From: Streptomyces sp. NBC_00525
GTDB lineage: Bacteria > Actinomycetota > Actinomycetes > Streptomycetales > Streptomycetaceae
Direction: 5' to 3'
Length of the DNA stretch: 64,000 bases
Assembly (NCBI RefSeq): GCF_036346595.1
Contig: NZ_CP107834.1
Span: 1,488,001-1,552,000, forward strand
Shown one piece after another: positions 1 to 8,171 of the stretch. How positions within the stretch are numbered: position 1 is the first letter of the stretch; the number at the start of each line of letters is the position of its first letter. The position numbers and the translations under genes were made by a program. A model generated the notes under the pieces. The model was not told the origin of the DNA, searched no databases, and saw nothing but the letters and a program-made list of their open reading frames with translations.

Positions 1-1256
1 GTCCGGTCCGGCGCGCCCGGCCGACCGGGCTCCTGCGCGCGGGCCTCGACGGGCAGGATCGCATGGACGCGGAACCCGCCCCCGTAGCGGGGACCGGCGG
101 TGAGGGTGCCGCCCAGCGCGGTGACACGTTCGCGCATGCCGAGCAGGCCGTGGCCGCCGCCGGGCGCCGGGGGGTCTGCCGCGGAGCCGGGTCCGCGGCC
201 GTTGTCCAGGACCATGACCTCGGCGGTGCTGCCGACCCGTACGACGCTGACCTCGGCCCTGGCGCCCGGACCGGCGTGCTTGCGGACGTTGGTCAGGGCC
301 TCCTGGATCACCCGGTACGCGGCCAGGTCGACGGCGGAGGGCAGCGGCGGGTCGTCGCAGGCCGAGCAGGCCACCTCGACGGGCAGCCCGGCCTGCCGCA
401 CGCCCGCCACGAGTTCGCCGAGGACCGCGAGGCCGGGGGCCGGTTCGGTGGGGGCCTCCGGGTCGCCGGACTGGCGCAGCAGGCCCACGGTGGCGCGGAG
501 TTCGTTGAGGGCGGAGCGGCTGGCCTCGCGGACATGGGCGAGGGCCTGTTTGGCCTGGTCGGGGCGCTTGTCCATGACGTGTGCGGCGACTCCGGCCTGC
601 ACGTTGACCAGGGCGATGTGGTGGGCGACGACGTCGTGCAGGTCGCGGGCGATGCGCAGGCGTTCCTCGGCGACCCGGCGGCGGGCCTCCTCCTCGCGGG
701 TGCGTTCGGCGCGTTCGGCGCGTTCCCGGATGGCGTCCACGAACGCGCGGCGGGAGCGGACCGCGTCGCCCGCCGCCCCGGCCATCCCGGTCCAGGCGAA
801 GACGCCCAGGTTCTCCTGGCTGTACCAGGGCGGGGAGCCGAAGAGCATGGCGGCGGCGGTGAGCGCGGCCATGGTGAGCAGCCCGACCCGCCAGGTGGTG
901 GGCCGGTCGGTGCGGGCGGCGACGGTGTACAGGGCGATGACCGCGCTCATCACGACGGGGGCGGGCGGGTCGGCGGTGACCAGTTCGACGACGGTCAGCG
1001 CGCCGGTGGCGGCGAGTACGGCCAGGGGTTCGCGGCGCCGCCGGATCAGCGCCAGGGCGCTCAGCACCATCAGGAACAGGCTGCTGGCGGCGGGGGTACG
1101 AGCGCCGAAGGCGGGCCCGTCGGGGCCGCCCGGATCGACGAACGATCCGATGATCATGGCCACGAGCACGGCCAGGGCGAGCGCGGCGTCCAGCGCGAGG
1201 GGATGGCCGCGCAGCCAGGTGCGGATGCGCAGGACACCGGTTCCGAGGGTGGTCAC
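1..1256 (-). CDS. Two-component sensor histidine kinase, DesK/NarL-type (3' end outside window)
   Basis: Membrane sensor kinase that would autophosphorylate on His and pass phosphate to a LuxR-type response regulator, which is expected just beyond the left edge. Read on the minus strand, the frame from GTG at 1256 stays open for about 418 codons to the window edge. The N-terminal part has several hydrophobic stretches (LALDAALALAVLVAMIIG and following). The HisKA_3 box reads LRIARDLHDVVAHHIALVNV and the HATPase N-box reads YRVIQEALTNVRKHAG, followed by a glycine-rich G-box (GHGLLGMRERV). GTG is chosen because no ATG lies in frame nearby; the ribosome site is weak. It lies 136 bases downstream of pspAA, with a hairpin between them, so it may or may not be cotranscribed with the psp genes. 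The family assignment is secure, the signal sensed is unknown. Confidence 0.88.
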   Translation of the reverse strand, partial: MTTLGTGVLRIRTWLRGHPLALDAALALAVLVAMIIGSFVDPGGPDGPAFGARTPAASSLFLMVLSALALIRRRREPLAVLAATGALTVVELVTADPPAPVVMSAVIALYTVAARTDRPTTWRVGLLTMAALTAAAMLFGSPPWYSQENLGVFAWTGMAGAAGDAVRSRRAFVDAIRERAERAERTREEEARRRVAEERLRIARDLHDVVAHHIALVNVQAGVAAHVMDKRPDQAKQALAHVREASRSALNELRATVGLLRQSGDPEAPTEPAPGLAVLGELVAGVRQAGLPVEVACSACDDPPLPSAVDLAAYRVIQEALTNVRKHAGPGARAEVSVVRVGSTAEVMVLDNGRGPGSAADPPAPGGGHGLLGMRERVTALGGTLTAGPRYGGGFRVHAILPVEARAQEPGRPGAPDR

Positions 1257-1329
1257 GTCCAGCTACGTTACGGCGTGTCGCGCGCGGGCAGGTCCGGGTC
1301 GGCGGCGGGAGCGGGGCCGGGGACGCCGG

Positions 1330-1360
1330 TGCCCCGCGTCCGGCGGGCGGGCGCGGGGCA
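1330..1360 (-). terminator. Hairpin downstream of pspAA
   Basis: Inverted repeat TGCCCCGCG (1330-1338) / CGCGGGGCA (1352-1360) with a 13-base loop, 33 bases after the pspAA stop on the minus strand. It has no clear T-run, as is usual in Streptomyces. It would end or attenuate the pspA-pspAA transcript before the kinase gene. Confidence 0.5.
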
Positions 1361-1392
1361 TCGGGTGCGGGTGCCGGGAAAGCCTCCGGGTG

Positions 1393-1671
1393 TCAGCCGG
1401 GGATCAGGCCGTCGTCGCTGAGCATGTCGCGTACCTCGTCGAGGGTGGCGTCCGGCGACGGCAGGATGAGCTCGGACGGCTCCAGGGAGTCGTCCGGCAG
1501 AGGTGTGCCGAGTTCGCGTACGCGGGCCAGGAGTGCGTGGAGCGTGGTGCGGAAGCCCGGTCCGTCACCGCTCTCCATCTCGGCCAGCAGGGCGTCGTCG
1601 AGCTTGTCGAGCTCGGCGAGATGACTGTCGGCCAGGACTGCCTGGCCCTCCCCCATGATCCGTACGATCAT
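1393..1671 (-). CDS. pspAA: PspA-associated protein PspAA
   Basis: Small acidic 92-residue protein, starting MIVRIMGEGQ and ending DDGLIPG. The pattern of an initial beta strand, then DSHLAELDKLDDALL and a C-terminal DEVRDMLSDDGL segment matches the PspAA family, which in actinobacteria is encoded immediately downstream of PspA. It starts 9 bases after the pspA stop, so the two genes are almost certainly one operon. The partner role to PspA in membrane stress is inferred from family and context; the biochemical function is not established by the sequence. Confidence 0.82.
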   Translation of the reverse strand: MIVRIMGEGQAVLADSHLAELDKLDDALLAEMESGDGPGFRTTLHALLARVRELGTPLPDDSLEPSELILPSPDATLDEVRDMLSDDGLIPG

Positions 1672-1680
1672 GTCGCTGCC

Positions 1681-2469
1681 TTAGTTCTTGTCGAATTTGT
1701 GGGACTGGCTGTTCTGCTGCCGGGCGTCCTGGGGGCCGCCCTCGATCGCCTGCTGCGAGGAGGAGCCGCCGGCCAGTTCGGCCTTCATGCGCTGGAGTTC
1801 CAGCTCCACATCCGTACCACCGGAGATCCGGTCCAGCTCGGCGGCGATGTCGTCCTTCGCCGTGCCGGTCGGGTCGTCGAGGGCGCCGGAGGCGAGCAGC
1901 TCGTCGATCGCGCCGGCGCGGGCCTGCATCTGCTGCGTCTTGTCCTCGGCCCGCTGGATGGCCAGGCCGACGTCGCCCATCTCCTCGGAGATGCCGGAGA
2001 ACGCCTCGCCGATCCGGGTCTGTGCCTGCGCCGCGGTGTAGGTGGCCTTGATGGTCTCCTTCTTGGTGCGGAAGGCGTCCACCTTGGCCTGGAGCCGCTG
2101 GGCCGCGAGGGTGAGCTTCTCCTCCTCGCCCTGCAGCGTGGTGTGCTGCGTCTCCAGGTCGGTGACCTGCTGCTGGAGGGCGGCGCGGCGGGACAGCGCC
2201 TCGCGCGCCAGGTCCTCGCGGCCCAGCGCGAGGGCCTTGCGGCCCTGGTCCTCCAGCTTGGTGGACTGGCCCTGCAGCTGGTTCAGCTGCAGTTCGAGCC
2301 GCTTGCGCGAGGTCGCCACGTCGGCGACGCCGCGGCGTACCTTCTGCAGCAGCTCCAGCTGCTTCTGGTACGAGTAATCGAGGGTCTCGCGCGGATCTTC
2401 GGCCCGGTCAAGGGCCTTGTTTGCTTTCGCGCGGAAGATCATCCCCATACGCTTCATGACACCGCTCAT
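1681..2469 (-). CDS. pspA: PspA/IM30 (Vipp1) family membrane-stress protein
   Basis: Peripheral membrane protein of the phage-shock family, 262 residues, close to the usual PspA length. It opens with the membrane-binding amphipathic helix MSGVMKRMGMIFRAKANKAL and continues with the family signature DRAEDPRETLDYSYQKQLE. Residues about 25-190 are a long coiled coil rich in Gln, Leu, Glu and Arg. The tail is low in complexity and ends HKFDKN. PspA proteins assemble on damaged membrane and help keep the proton-motive force. The gene leads an operon with pspAA and is divergent from a DUF3043 gene across 262 bases, which should contain both promoters. An AGAAGGGGG ribosome site precedes the ATG. 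Confidence 0.95.
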   Translation of the reverse strand: MSGVMKRMGMIFRAKANKALDRAEDPRETLDYSYQKQLELLQKVRRGVADVATSRKRLELQLNQLQGQSTKLEDQGRKALALGREDLAREALSRRAALQQQVTDLETQHTTLQGEEEKLTLAAQRLQAKVDAFRTKKETIKATYTAAQAQTRIGEAFSGISEEMGDVGLAIQRAEDKTQQMQARAGAIDELLASGALDDPTGTAKDDIAAELDRISGGTDVELELQRMKAELAGGSSSQQAIEGGPQDARQQNSQSHKFDKN

Positions 2470-2731
2470 GGGCTTCGCGCGCCCCCTTCTGGCTCAACTG
2501 GGCTCCGGCACTCCAACAGAACCCACAGTACGGGCCCTGTCTCTATTACCGCACTGTTCGGGTGCGGATGGGCTCCTCCCCAAGGACGACTGTGTCCCCG
2601 GACCGATCAGGCCCAAGGAGTAGGTGACGCCCGTATCACCCGTCCATACACGGACAAGGACGCGGGCCGTTGCCGGATCGTTCCCGGCCGGCCTGCGGGT
2701 ACCGGCCGCCGACCCCGTACCCTTGGGCCTT

Positions 2732-3331
2732 GTGTTCCGTAGCCGCTCCAAGGAAGAGAAGGCCCCCACCGACAAGGTGACGGCGGACCTCTCCAAGACG
2801 CCCCGCGACCCCGAGGCCCCCAAGGGTCGCCCCACCCCCAAGCGCAGCGAGGCCCAGTCGCAGCGCCGCCGCGCCTCCAGTGGCGCGCCGCTGGACCGCA
2901 AGGCGGCCATGCGGCGCCAGCGCGAAGCGCGGCGCGCGGACCTGGCCAGGCAGCGGGAGGCGCTCGCCAACGGTGACGAGCGCTATCTGCCGGCGCGTGA
3001 CAAGGGGCCGGTGCGCCGCTTCGTCCGCGACTATGTGGACTCGCGCTTCTGCATCGCGGAGTACTTCCTGCCGCTCGCCGTGATCATTCTGATCCTGAGC
3101 GTGATCCAGGTGCGGGGCATCCAGAACATCTCGCTGCTGCTCTGGCTGATCGTGATCGTGCTGATCGTGATCGACTCCGTCGGGCTGGGCTTCCGCATGC
3201 GCGCGCAGCTGCGGAGCCGGTTCCCGGACACCCCGAAGCGCGGCGCGGTGGCCTACGGGCTGATGCGTACGCTCCAGATGCGTCGGCTCCGGCTACCGAA
3301 GCCGCAGGTCAAGCGCGGAGAGCGGCCCTGA
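2732..3331 (+). CDS. DUF3043 domain integral membrane protein
   Basis: Protein of 199 residues with a highly charged N-terminal half (Lys/Arg/Glu-rich, residues 1-95) and two adjacent membrane helices at about 111-150 (EYFLPLAVIILILSVI and ISLLLWLIVIVLIVIDS). This is the layout of the DUF3043 family, which is widespread in actinobacteria and has no known function. I place the start at GTG 2732 (V-FRSRSKEEKAP), the sequence with which the charged domain begins. The frame stays open further upstream, but those codons overlap the expected promoter region of pspA. The next gene overlaps its stop codon, which suggests translational coupling. Confidence 0.82.
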   Translation: MFRSRSKEEKAPTDKVTADLSKTPRDPEAPKGRPTPKRSEAQSQRRRASSGAPLDRKAAMRRQREARRADLARQREALANGDERYLPARDKGPVRRFVRDYVDSRFCIAEYFLPLAVIILILSVIQVRGIQNISLLLWLIVIVLIVIDSVGLGFRMRAQLRSRFPDTPKRGAVAYGLMRTLQMRRLRLPKPQVKRGERP

Positions 3332-4173
3332 GTACGGAGCCGTCCGGCCCGGTCGGCGATGGTTTCGCCGGCCGGCCGACCGCTGCCGTCGCGGGCTTCA
3401 CCGGGGCCTCCGGGGCGTGGACCAAAGGGCTCTCCGGTCTGCGCAACACCGTGCGCCAGGAGCTGGTGGCCCGGCAGCTGGACGAGCAGATCGCGGCGCG
3501 CTTCCCGGTGGGGCAGCGGCTGCGCATCCTGGACGTCGGCATGGGCCAGGGCACCCAGGCGCTGCGCCTGGCGCGCGCCGGGCACACGGTGACCGGCCTG
3601 GAGTCCGATCCGGAGATGCTGCGGATCGCCCGTGAGGCGCTGGGCGGCGAGCCGGCCGGCATCCGTGAGCGGGTGCGGCTGATCGAGGGCAACGGCCAGG
3701 ACACCGGGGTCCACTTCCTGCCCGGCAGTTTCGACGTGGTCCTGTGCCACGGCGTACTGATGTACGTCCAGGAGCCGGACGCCATGGTGGCGGGGCTGGC
3801 CCGGATGCTGGCGCCCGGCGGGCTGCTGTCCCTGCTGGTGCGGAACGCGGACGCGCTGGCGATGCGGCCGGGCATGGCCGGGGACTGGGAAGGGGCGCTG
3901 GCCGCGTTCGACAGCGACCACTACACCAACCGGCTCGGCCTGTCCGTGCGCGCGGACCGGCTCGACGCGCTGACGGCGACGCTCGCCTCGATCGCGGCGC
4001 CGCTGCACGCCTGGTACGGGGTGCGGATCTTCACGGACAACGTGAGCAACGACGTGGAGCTGCCGCCGGCCGCGGAGCTGGAGCGGGTGCTCGCGGCGGA
4101 GGACCGGGCCGGCCGGACGGACCCGTACCGCGGGGTGGCGGCGCTGCTGCATCTGTGCGGCGTACGGGGGTAG
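3328..4173 (+). CDS. Class I SAM-dependent methyltransferase
   Basis: Rossmann-fold methyltransferase. Motif I is RILDVGMGQGTQALRLA and the post-I acidic residue is in GLESDPEM; motif IV is FDVVLCHGVLMY. The substrate cannot be read from sequence. The first standard start in frame is GTG 3451, which gives 240 residues, but the coding-like sequence extends upstream (AGFTGASGAWTKGLSG...) to a CTG at 3328. That CTG overlaps the TGA of the previous gene and sits 7 bases after GGAG. I therefore propose CTG 3328 (281 residues), with GTG 3451 as the alternative. It follows the DUF3043 gene directly, so the two are probably cotranscribed. Family call strong, start uncertain. Confidence 0.85.
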   Translation: MSTEPSGPVGDGFAGRPTAAVAGFTGASGAWTKGLSGLRNTVRQELVARQLDEQIAARFPVGQRLRILDVGMGQGTQALRLARAGHTVTGLESDPEMLRIAREALGGEPAGIRERVRLIEGNGQDTGVHFLPGSFDVVLCHGVLMYVQEPDAMVAGLARMLAPGGLLSLLVRNADALAMRPGMAGDWEGALAAFDSDHYTNRLGLSVRADRLDALTATLASIAAPLHAWYGVRIFTDNVSNDVELPPAAELERVLAAEDRAGRTDPYRGVAALLHLCGVRG

Positions 4174-4248
4174 GGCGCGGCGGGCCCCGGGTGACCCCAC
4201 GGGTGCGCTCAACGGGCCGACCGTGAGGGCAAAAGTAATAATCCGGAC

Positions 4249-5340
4249 ATGGATGTCCTTCGCTCCCGCCGTCGTGCGCGCCGGCTGATGCTGCCCCTGT
4301 CCGCCGGTTTCTGCGCGATCGCGCTGGTGAGCGGCTGTTCCTCCGCGCAGTCCCCCGCTCCGGGGCCGGACGCGACGGCGTCCGGTTCGGCGCAGGCCGG
4401 TCCGGCCGCGAAGGCCGCCGGTGATCTCCAGAGCGAGTACCAGACCGCCATCAACGACGTGCTGCCCTCGGTCGTGCAGATCGACGCGTCCGAGAGCCTC
4501 GGCTCCGGCGTCGTCTACGACACCAAGGGCCATATCGTCACCAACGCCCATGTCGTCGGTGACGAGAAGTCCTTCAAGGTCACCGTGGCCACCGGCGAGA
4601 AGGTCCTCAAGGCGACGCTGGTCGCCGCCTACCCGGAGCAGGATCTGGCGGTCATCGCGCTCGACGACGTGCCGGACGGGCTGCGGCCCGCGAAGTTCGG
4701 CGACTCGGAGAAGGTCGCCGTGGGGCAAATCGTGCTGGCGATGGGTTCGCCGCTGGGCCTGTCCAGCAGCGTCACCCAGGGCATCGTCTCGGCGCTCGGC
4801 CGGACGGTCAGCGAGAGCAGGACGGCCGGCGGCACCGGAGCGACCATCGCGAACATGGTGCAGACCTCGGCGGCGATCAACCCCGGCAACAGCGGGGGCG
4901 CCCTGGTCGATCTGAACAGCGAGGTCATCGGCATCCCGACGCTCGCCGCGTCCGATCCTCAGATGGGCGACAGCGCGGCGCCGGGCATCGGCTTCGCCAT
5001 CCCGGCGTCGATGGTGCGGACGGTCGCGGACCAGATCATCAAGGACGGCAAGGTCACCGACTCGGGCCGGGCGGCGCTCGACATCACCGGCCGCACGGTG
5101 GTCAACGACGACTACCGCCCGGCGGGCGTCGCGATCGTCAACGTCCAGAAGGGCGGCGCGGCGGCCGACGCGGGGCTGCGCGCGGGCGACATCATCACCG
5201 GGGTCGGCGACGCGAAGATCACCACCATCACCTCGCTCGCCGAGGCCCTGGCCGCCGAGAAGCCGGGCCAGGAGGTGAGCGTGACGTACATGCGCGGGAA
5301 CGCGAAGAAGACGGCGAAGGTCACGCTCGGCGAGATCTGA
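4249..5340 (+). CDS. HtrA/DegP-like serine protease, secreted lipoprotein with PDZ domain
   Basis: Extracytoplasmic S1C protease of 363 residues. An Arg-rich start, a hydrophobic stretch and the lipobox LVSGC (Cys30) mark it as a lipoprotein anchored outside the membrane. The trypsin-like domain covers about residues 60-250, with the catalytic triad His101 (TNAHVVG), Asp132 (EQDLAVI) and Ser215 (NPGNSGGALV). A PDZ domain occupies about residues 265-355 (GGAAADAGLRAGDIITGVG). Such proteases degrade or refold damaged envelope proteins. A short A/T-rich stretch (AAAAGTAATAAT) lies just before the ATG and may be a -10 region of a transcript with a very short leader. A strong hairpin follows the gene. 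Confidence 0.94.
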   Translation: MDVLRSRRRARRLMLPLSAGFCAIALVSGCSSAQSPAPGPDATASGSAQAGPAAKAAGDLQSEYQTAINDVLPSVVQIDASESLGSGVVYDTKGHIVTNAHVVGDEKSFKVTVATGEKVLKATLVAAYPEQDLAVIALDDVPDGLRPAKFGDSEKVAVGQIVLAMGSPLGLSSSVTQGIVSALGRTVSESRTAGGTGATIANMVQTSAAINPGNSGGALVDLNSEVIGIPTLAASDPQMGDSAAPGIGFAIPASMVRTVADQIIKDGKVTDSGRAALDITGRTVVNDDYRPAGVAIVNVQKGGAAADAGLRAGDIITGVGDAKITTITSLAEALAAEKPGQEVSVTYMRGNAKKTAKVTLGEI

Positions 5341-5370
5341 CGGGTGTGCCGGGCGCCGGGCGGCGTCCCG

Positions 5371-5425
5371 CACGGCGACGGCCGGCCGGCAGGTCCACGG
5401 GGACCCGCCGGCCGGCCGTCGCGTG
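5371..5425. terminator. Bidirectional terminator
   Basis: Near-perfect hairpin between convergent genes. The arms begin CGACGGCCGGCC at 5376 and close with GGCCGGCCGTCG at 5421, with a loop around ACGG at 5397-5400. It serves the HtrA-like gene on the plus strand and the small gene at 5433 on the minus strand. Confidence 0.8.
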
Positions 5426-5432
5426 GCCCGGG

Positions 5433-5645
5433 TCAGTCCGCCGAGTCGGCGTGCAGGCTCATCGGGCCGTAGATCTTCGTGGTGTCCTCGAAGAGCGTGA
5501 CCTGGTCCGCCCCGCCGTCCAGGAGCTGCTTCCAGTACTCGCCGATCCAGGATTCCGCGTCACCCTGGGTCGGGAACTCCTCCGGCTGCAGGGCCGGCTC
5601 CGTCTCCGTACCGTCGGACTTCTCGAACCGCCACGTCCACGCCAT
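5433..5645 (-). CDS. Small conserved actinobacterial protein of unknown function
   Basis: Acidic protein of 70 residues, starting MAWTWRFEKSDGTE. It is rich in Trp and Glu, with a core FPTQGDAESWIGEYWKQLLDGG followed by a VTLFEDTTKIYGPMSL strand-like tail. I recognise it as the type of small hypothetical protein conserved in Streptomyces and relatives, but I cannot assign a function. The start ATG 5645 has GGAGG 8 bases upstream on the minus strand. It is divergent from cobU and convergent with the HtrA-like gene. No signal peptide or membrane segment is visible, so it is probably cytoplasmic. Confidence 0.75.
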   Translation of the reverse strand: MAWTWRFEKSDGTETEPALQPEEFPTQGDAESWIGEYWKQLLDGGADQVTLFEDTTKIYGPMSLHADSAD

Positions 5646-5772
5646 GTCCGCCTCCTGGGTATGTCGTTCCAGTCGGCAGCCTAGTGCTTCCCACCAGCGG
5701 GGGAAGGGCGTCTCGGACGGTTCGCCGCCCCCACGGCGCGCACCCCGCGCGGGGACGCGGCAGGATCGGAGC

Positions 5773-6975
5773 GTGGAACTGACTCTGCTCGGCACCGGAG
5801 CCCCCGACGGGCTGCCGCGGCCCGACTGCCCCTGCGCCGCGTGCGCCCTCGCCCGCGGCTCCGCCGGCCGGGCCGCGACCGCTCTCCTGGTGGACGACGC
5901 GCTGCTGCTCGACCTGACGCCCGGCGCGGTGTTCGCCGCCGCCCGCGCGGGCCGCTCGCTCACCGCCGTACGCCAGGTGCTGCTGACGCACCCGCACGAC
6001 GGGCCCGCCGTCGAGCTGCCCGCCGGGCTGCCTCCGGCGGGCCGGGTGCCGGACGGGCGGGAGCTGACGCTGATCAGCGGGCACCGGGTACGGGCGGTGC
6101 CGATGGACGCGCCCGGTACGGGGTACGAGGTGACCTCGCCCGAGGGCGCCCGGCTGCTGTACCTGCCGCCGGGCGGAGCGCCGGCCGGGCTGGCGGAGCC
6201 GGTGGAGCAGCCGTACGACCTGGTCGCCCTGGACCTCGTCGGACGGCCCGACGCCGTGGCGCGGCTGCGGGCCGCCGGGGCGGTCGGGGCCGCCACCGAG
6301 CTGATCGCCGTCCATCTGGGCCATGACGCGCCGCCCGCCCCGGAGCTGGAGCGCCGGCTCGCCGCGGCCGGGGCGCGGGCCGTGCCGGACGGCACGACGC
6401 TGACGGTCGGCGGCTTCCGCGAGCCCGCCCCGCTCCCCCGGCGCACCCTGATCACCGGGGGCGCGCGCTCCGGGAAGTCCGTCGAGGCGGAACGCCGGCT
6501 GGAGACCTACCCGGACGTGGTGTACGTGGCGACCGGCGGCGGGCGCGACGGGGACGCCGAGTGGGCGGCCCGGGTCGGGCTGCACCGGGAGCGGCGGCCG
6601 GCGAGCTGGCGCACCGAGGAGACCTGCGCGCTGACGGAGCTGCTGGCCGCGGACGGGCCGCCGCTGCTGATCGACTGCCTGTCGCTGTGGCTGACGCACC
6701 TGATGGACCGGGTGGGTGCCTGGGACGACGCGATCTGGGCGGAGGGCGGGGAGCGGGCGCTGCGGGCGCGGACGGCGGAGCTGGTCGCCGCCGTGCGCGG
6801 GACCCGGCGCACGGTCGTCATGGTGACCAACGAGACCGGCTCGGGCGTGGTTCCGGCGACGGCGTCCGGCCGGCGCTTCCGGGACGAGCTGGGCCGGCTG
6901 AACGCGGCGGTGGCCGGAGAGTGCGAGCAGGTGCTGCTGGTGGTGGCGGGCCAGGCGGTGCCGCTGCGCGGCTGA
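5773..6975 (+). CDS. cobU: CobU (adenosylcobinamide kinase / guanylyltransferase) with N-terminal degenerate metallo-beta-lactamase-like domain
   Basis: Two-part protein of 400 residues. The C-terminal half (about 222-400) is CobU: Walker A GGARSGKS at 229-236, then LIDCLSLWLTHLM and the VTNETGSGVVP motif. It would phosphorylate adenosylcobinamide and transfer GMP to it, giving adenosyl-GDP-cobinamide for CobS. The N-terminal part (about 1-215) looks like a metallo-beta-lactamase fold (LLGTGAPDG, LLLDLTPG, LLTHPHDG), but the usual second Asp-His after HxH is absent, so hydrolase activity is doubtful. GTG 5773 is the start that includes this domain. CobT follows 134 bases downstream. No cobalamin riboswitch features are seen upstream. 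Confidence 0.92.
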   Translation: MELTLLGTGAPDGLPRPDCPCAACALARGSAGRAATALLVDDALLLDLTPGAVFAAARAGRSLTAVRQVLLTHPHDGPAVELPAGLPPAGRVPDGRELTLISGHRVRAVPMDAPGTGYEVTSPEGARLLYLPPGGAPAGLAEPVEQPYDLVALDLVGRPDAVARLRAAGAVGAATELIAVHLGHDAPPAPELERRLAAAGARAVPDGTTLTVGGFREPAPLPRRTLITGGARSGKSVEAERRLETYPDVVYVATGGGRDGDAEWAARVGLHRERRPASWRTEETCALTELLAADGPPLLIDCLSLWLTHLMDRVGAWDDAIWAEGGERALRARTAELVAAVRGTRRTVVMVTNETGSGVVPATASGRRFRDELGRLNAAVAGECEQVLLVVAGQAVPLRG

Positions 6976-7109
6976 GCGGGAGCGGTGGGCCCGCAGGCGG
7001 CCCGCTCCGGCCGAGCCTGGGCGGAAAGGGCGGCGGGTACTGTTCCGCAGTGGGCCCGTGACGGGCTCGACGGACCATCCCCCGTATCTATCCCGCGAGG
7101 CAGAACCCC

Positions 7110-8162
7110 GTGAATCTGGACGACTTCTCCGATCTGATCGAACGCCCGGACGGGGGCGTACGGCGCGATGCCGAGGAACGCCGGGAGCGGTTGAGCGTGC
7201 CGGTGGGCGCCCTCGGGCGGCTGGACGAGCTGGGTGAGTGGCTGTCCGCGGCGCAGCAGGCGGCTCCGGTGCGGACGATCGAGCAGCCGCGCGTGGTGCT
7301 GTTCGCGGGCGACCACGGGGTGGCGCGGCTCGATGTGTCGGGGCGGAAGGCGGGCACCGCGAACGAGCTGGTGCGGGCCACGCTGGAGGGCGCGACCCCG
7401 CTGGCGGTCCTGGCCCGCCGGTACTCCGTGCCGGTGCGGATCGTGGACGCCGGTCTCGACTGCGACCCGGAGCTGCTGCCGGAGGCCGTCGTGCGCACCC
7501 GGGTGCGGCGGGGCAGCGGGCGGATCGACGTCGAGGACGCGCTGACGGCCGACGAGGCCCAGGCGGCGGTGCGGCTCGGCATGGCGGTGGCCGACGAGGA
7601 GGCCGACTCGGGCACCGATCTGGTGGTGCTCGGCGACCTCAGCGTGGGCGGTACGACGGCGGCGGCCACCCTGATCGCGGCGCTGTGCGGCACGGACGCC
7701 TCGGTGGTGACCGGGCGCGGTGGCGCGGGGATCGACGACCTGGCGTGGATGCGCAAGTGCGCGGCGATCCGCGACGCGCTGCGCCGGGCCCGGCCGGTCC
7801 TGGGCGACCAGCTGGAGCTGCTGGCGACGGTGGGCGGCGCCGATCTGGCCGCGATGACCGGCTTCCTGCTCCAGTGCGCGGTGCGGCGGCTGCCGGTGAT
7901 CCTGGACGGCGTGGTCGGCGCGGCGGCCGCGCTGGTCGGCCAGCGGGCCGCGTTCCGGGCGCCGGACTGGTGGCTGGCGGGCCAGGCGAGCGGTGAGCCG
8001 GCGCAGGCGAAGGCGCTCGACCGGATGGCGCTCAACCCGGTGCTCGACCACGGGGTGATCGTCGGCGAGGGGTGCGGGGCGCTGCTCGCCCTCCCGCTCG
8101 TCCAGGCCGCGGCGGCGCTGGCGGCGGAGCTGCCCGAGCGCGAGCCGGAGGCGGCGGGCTGA
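7110..8162 (+). CDS. cobT: Nicotinate-nucleotide-dimethylbenzimidazole phosphoribosyltransferase
   Basis: CobT family enzyme, 350 residues, the normal length. It makes alpha-ribazole phosphate from dimethylbenzimidazole and nicotinate mononucleotide, the lower ligand of B12. Supporting segments are VVLFAGDHGVARLDVS near residue 60, LGDLSVGGTTAAATL near 175, the ATVGGADLAAMTGFLL region and the C-terminal GVIVGEGCGALLALPL, where the family has its catalytic Glu. The start is GTG 7110. It sits downstream of cobU in the same orientation and converges with the membrane protein gene at 8172, leaving only 9 bases between stops. Its product is joined to the CobU product by CobS, encoded 860 bases away. 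Confidence 0.95.
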   Translation: MNLDDFSDLIERPDGGVRRDAEERRERLSVPVGALGRLDELGEWLSAAQQAAPVRTIEQPRVVLFAGDHGVARLDVSGRKAGTANELVRATLEGATPLAVLARRYSVPVRIVDAGLDCDPELLPEAVVRTRVRRGSGRIDVEDALTADEAQAAVRLGMAVADEEADSGTDLVVLGDLSVGGTTAAATLIAALCGTDASVVTGRGGAGIDDLAWMRKCAAIRDALRRARPVLGDQLELLATVGGADLAAMTGFLLQCAVRRLPVILDGVVGAAAALVGQRAAFRAPDWWLAGQASGEPAQAKALDRMALNPVLDHGVIVGEGCGALLALPLVQAAAALAAELPEREPEAAG

Positions 8163-8171
8163 CGCCGGCGG

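Noticed and set aside
3253..5373. 706-codon minus-strand frame across the methyltransferase and HtrA-like genes
   Set aside because: It spans two well-supported plus-strand genes and shows shadow-type composition.
6976..7109. Possible cobalamin riboswitch before cobT, or in the cobU leader (5646-5772)
   Set aside because: No B12-box sequence or the long conserved riboswitch fold could be found; both intervals are only about 130 bases.
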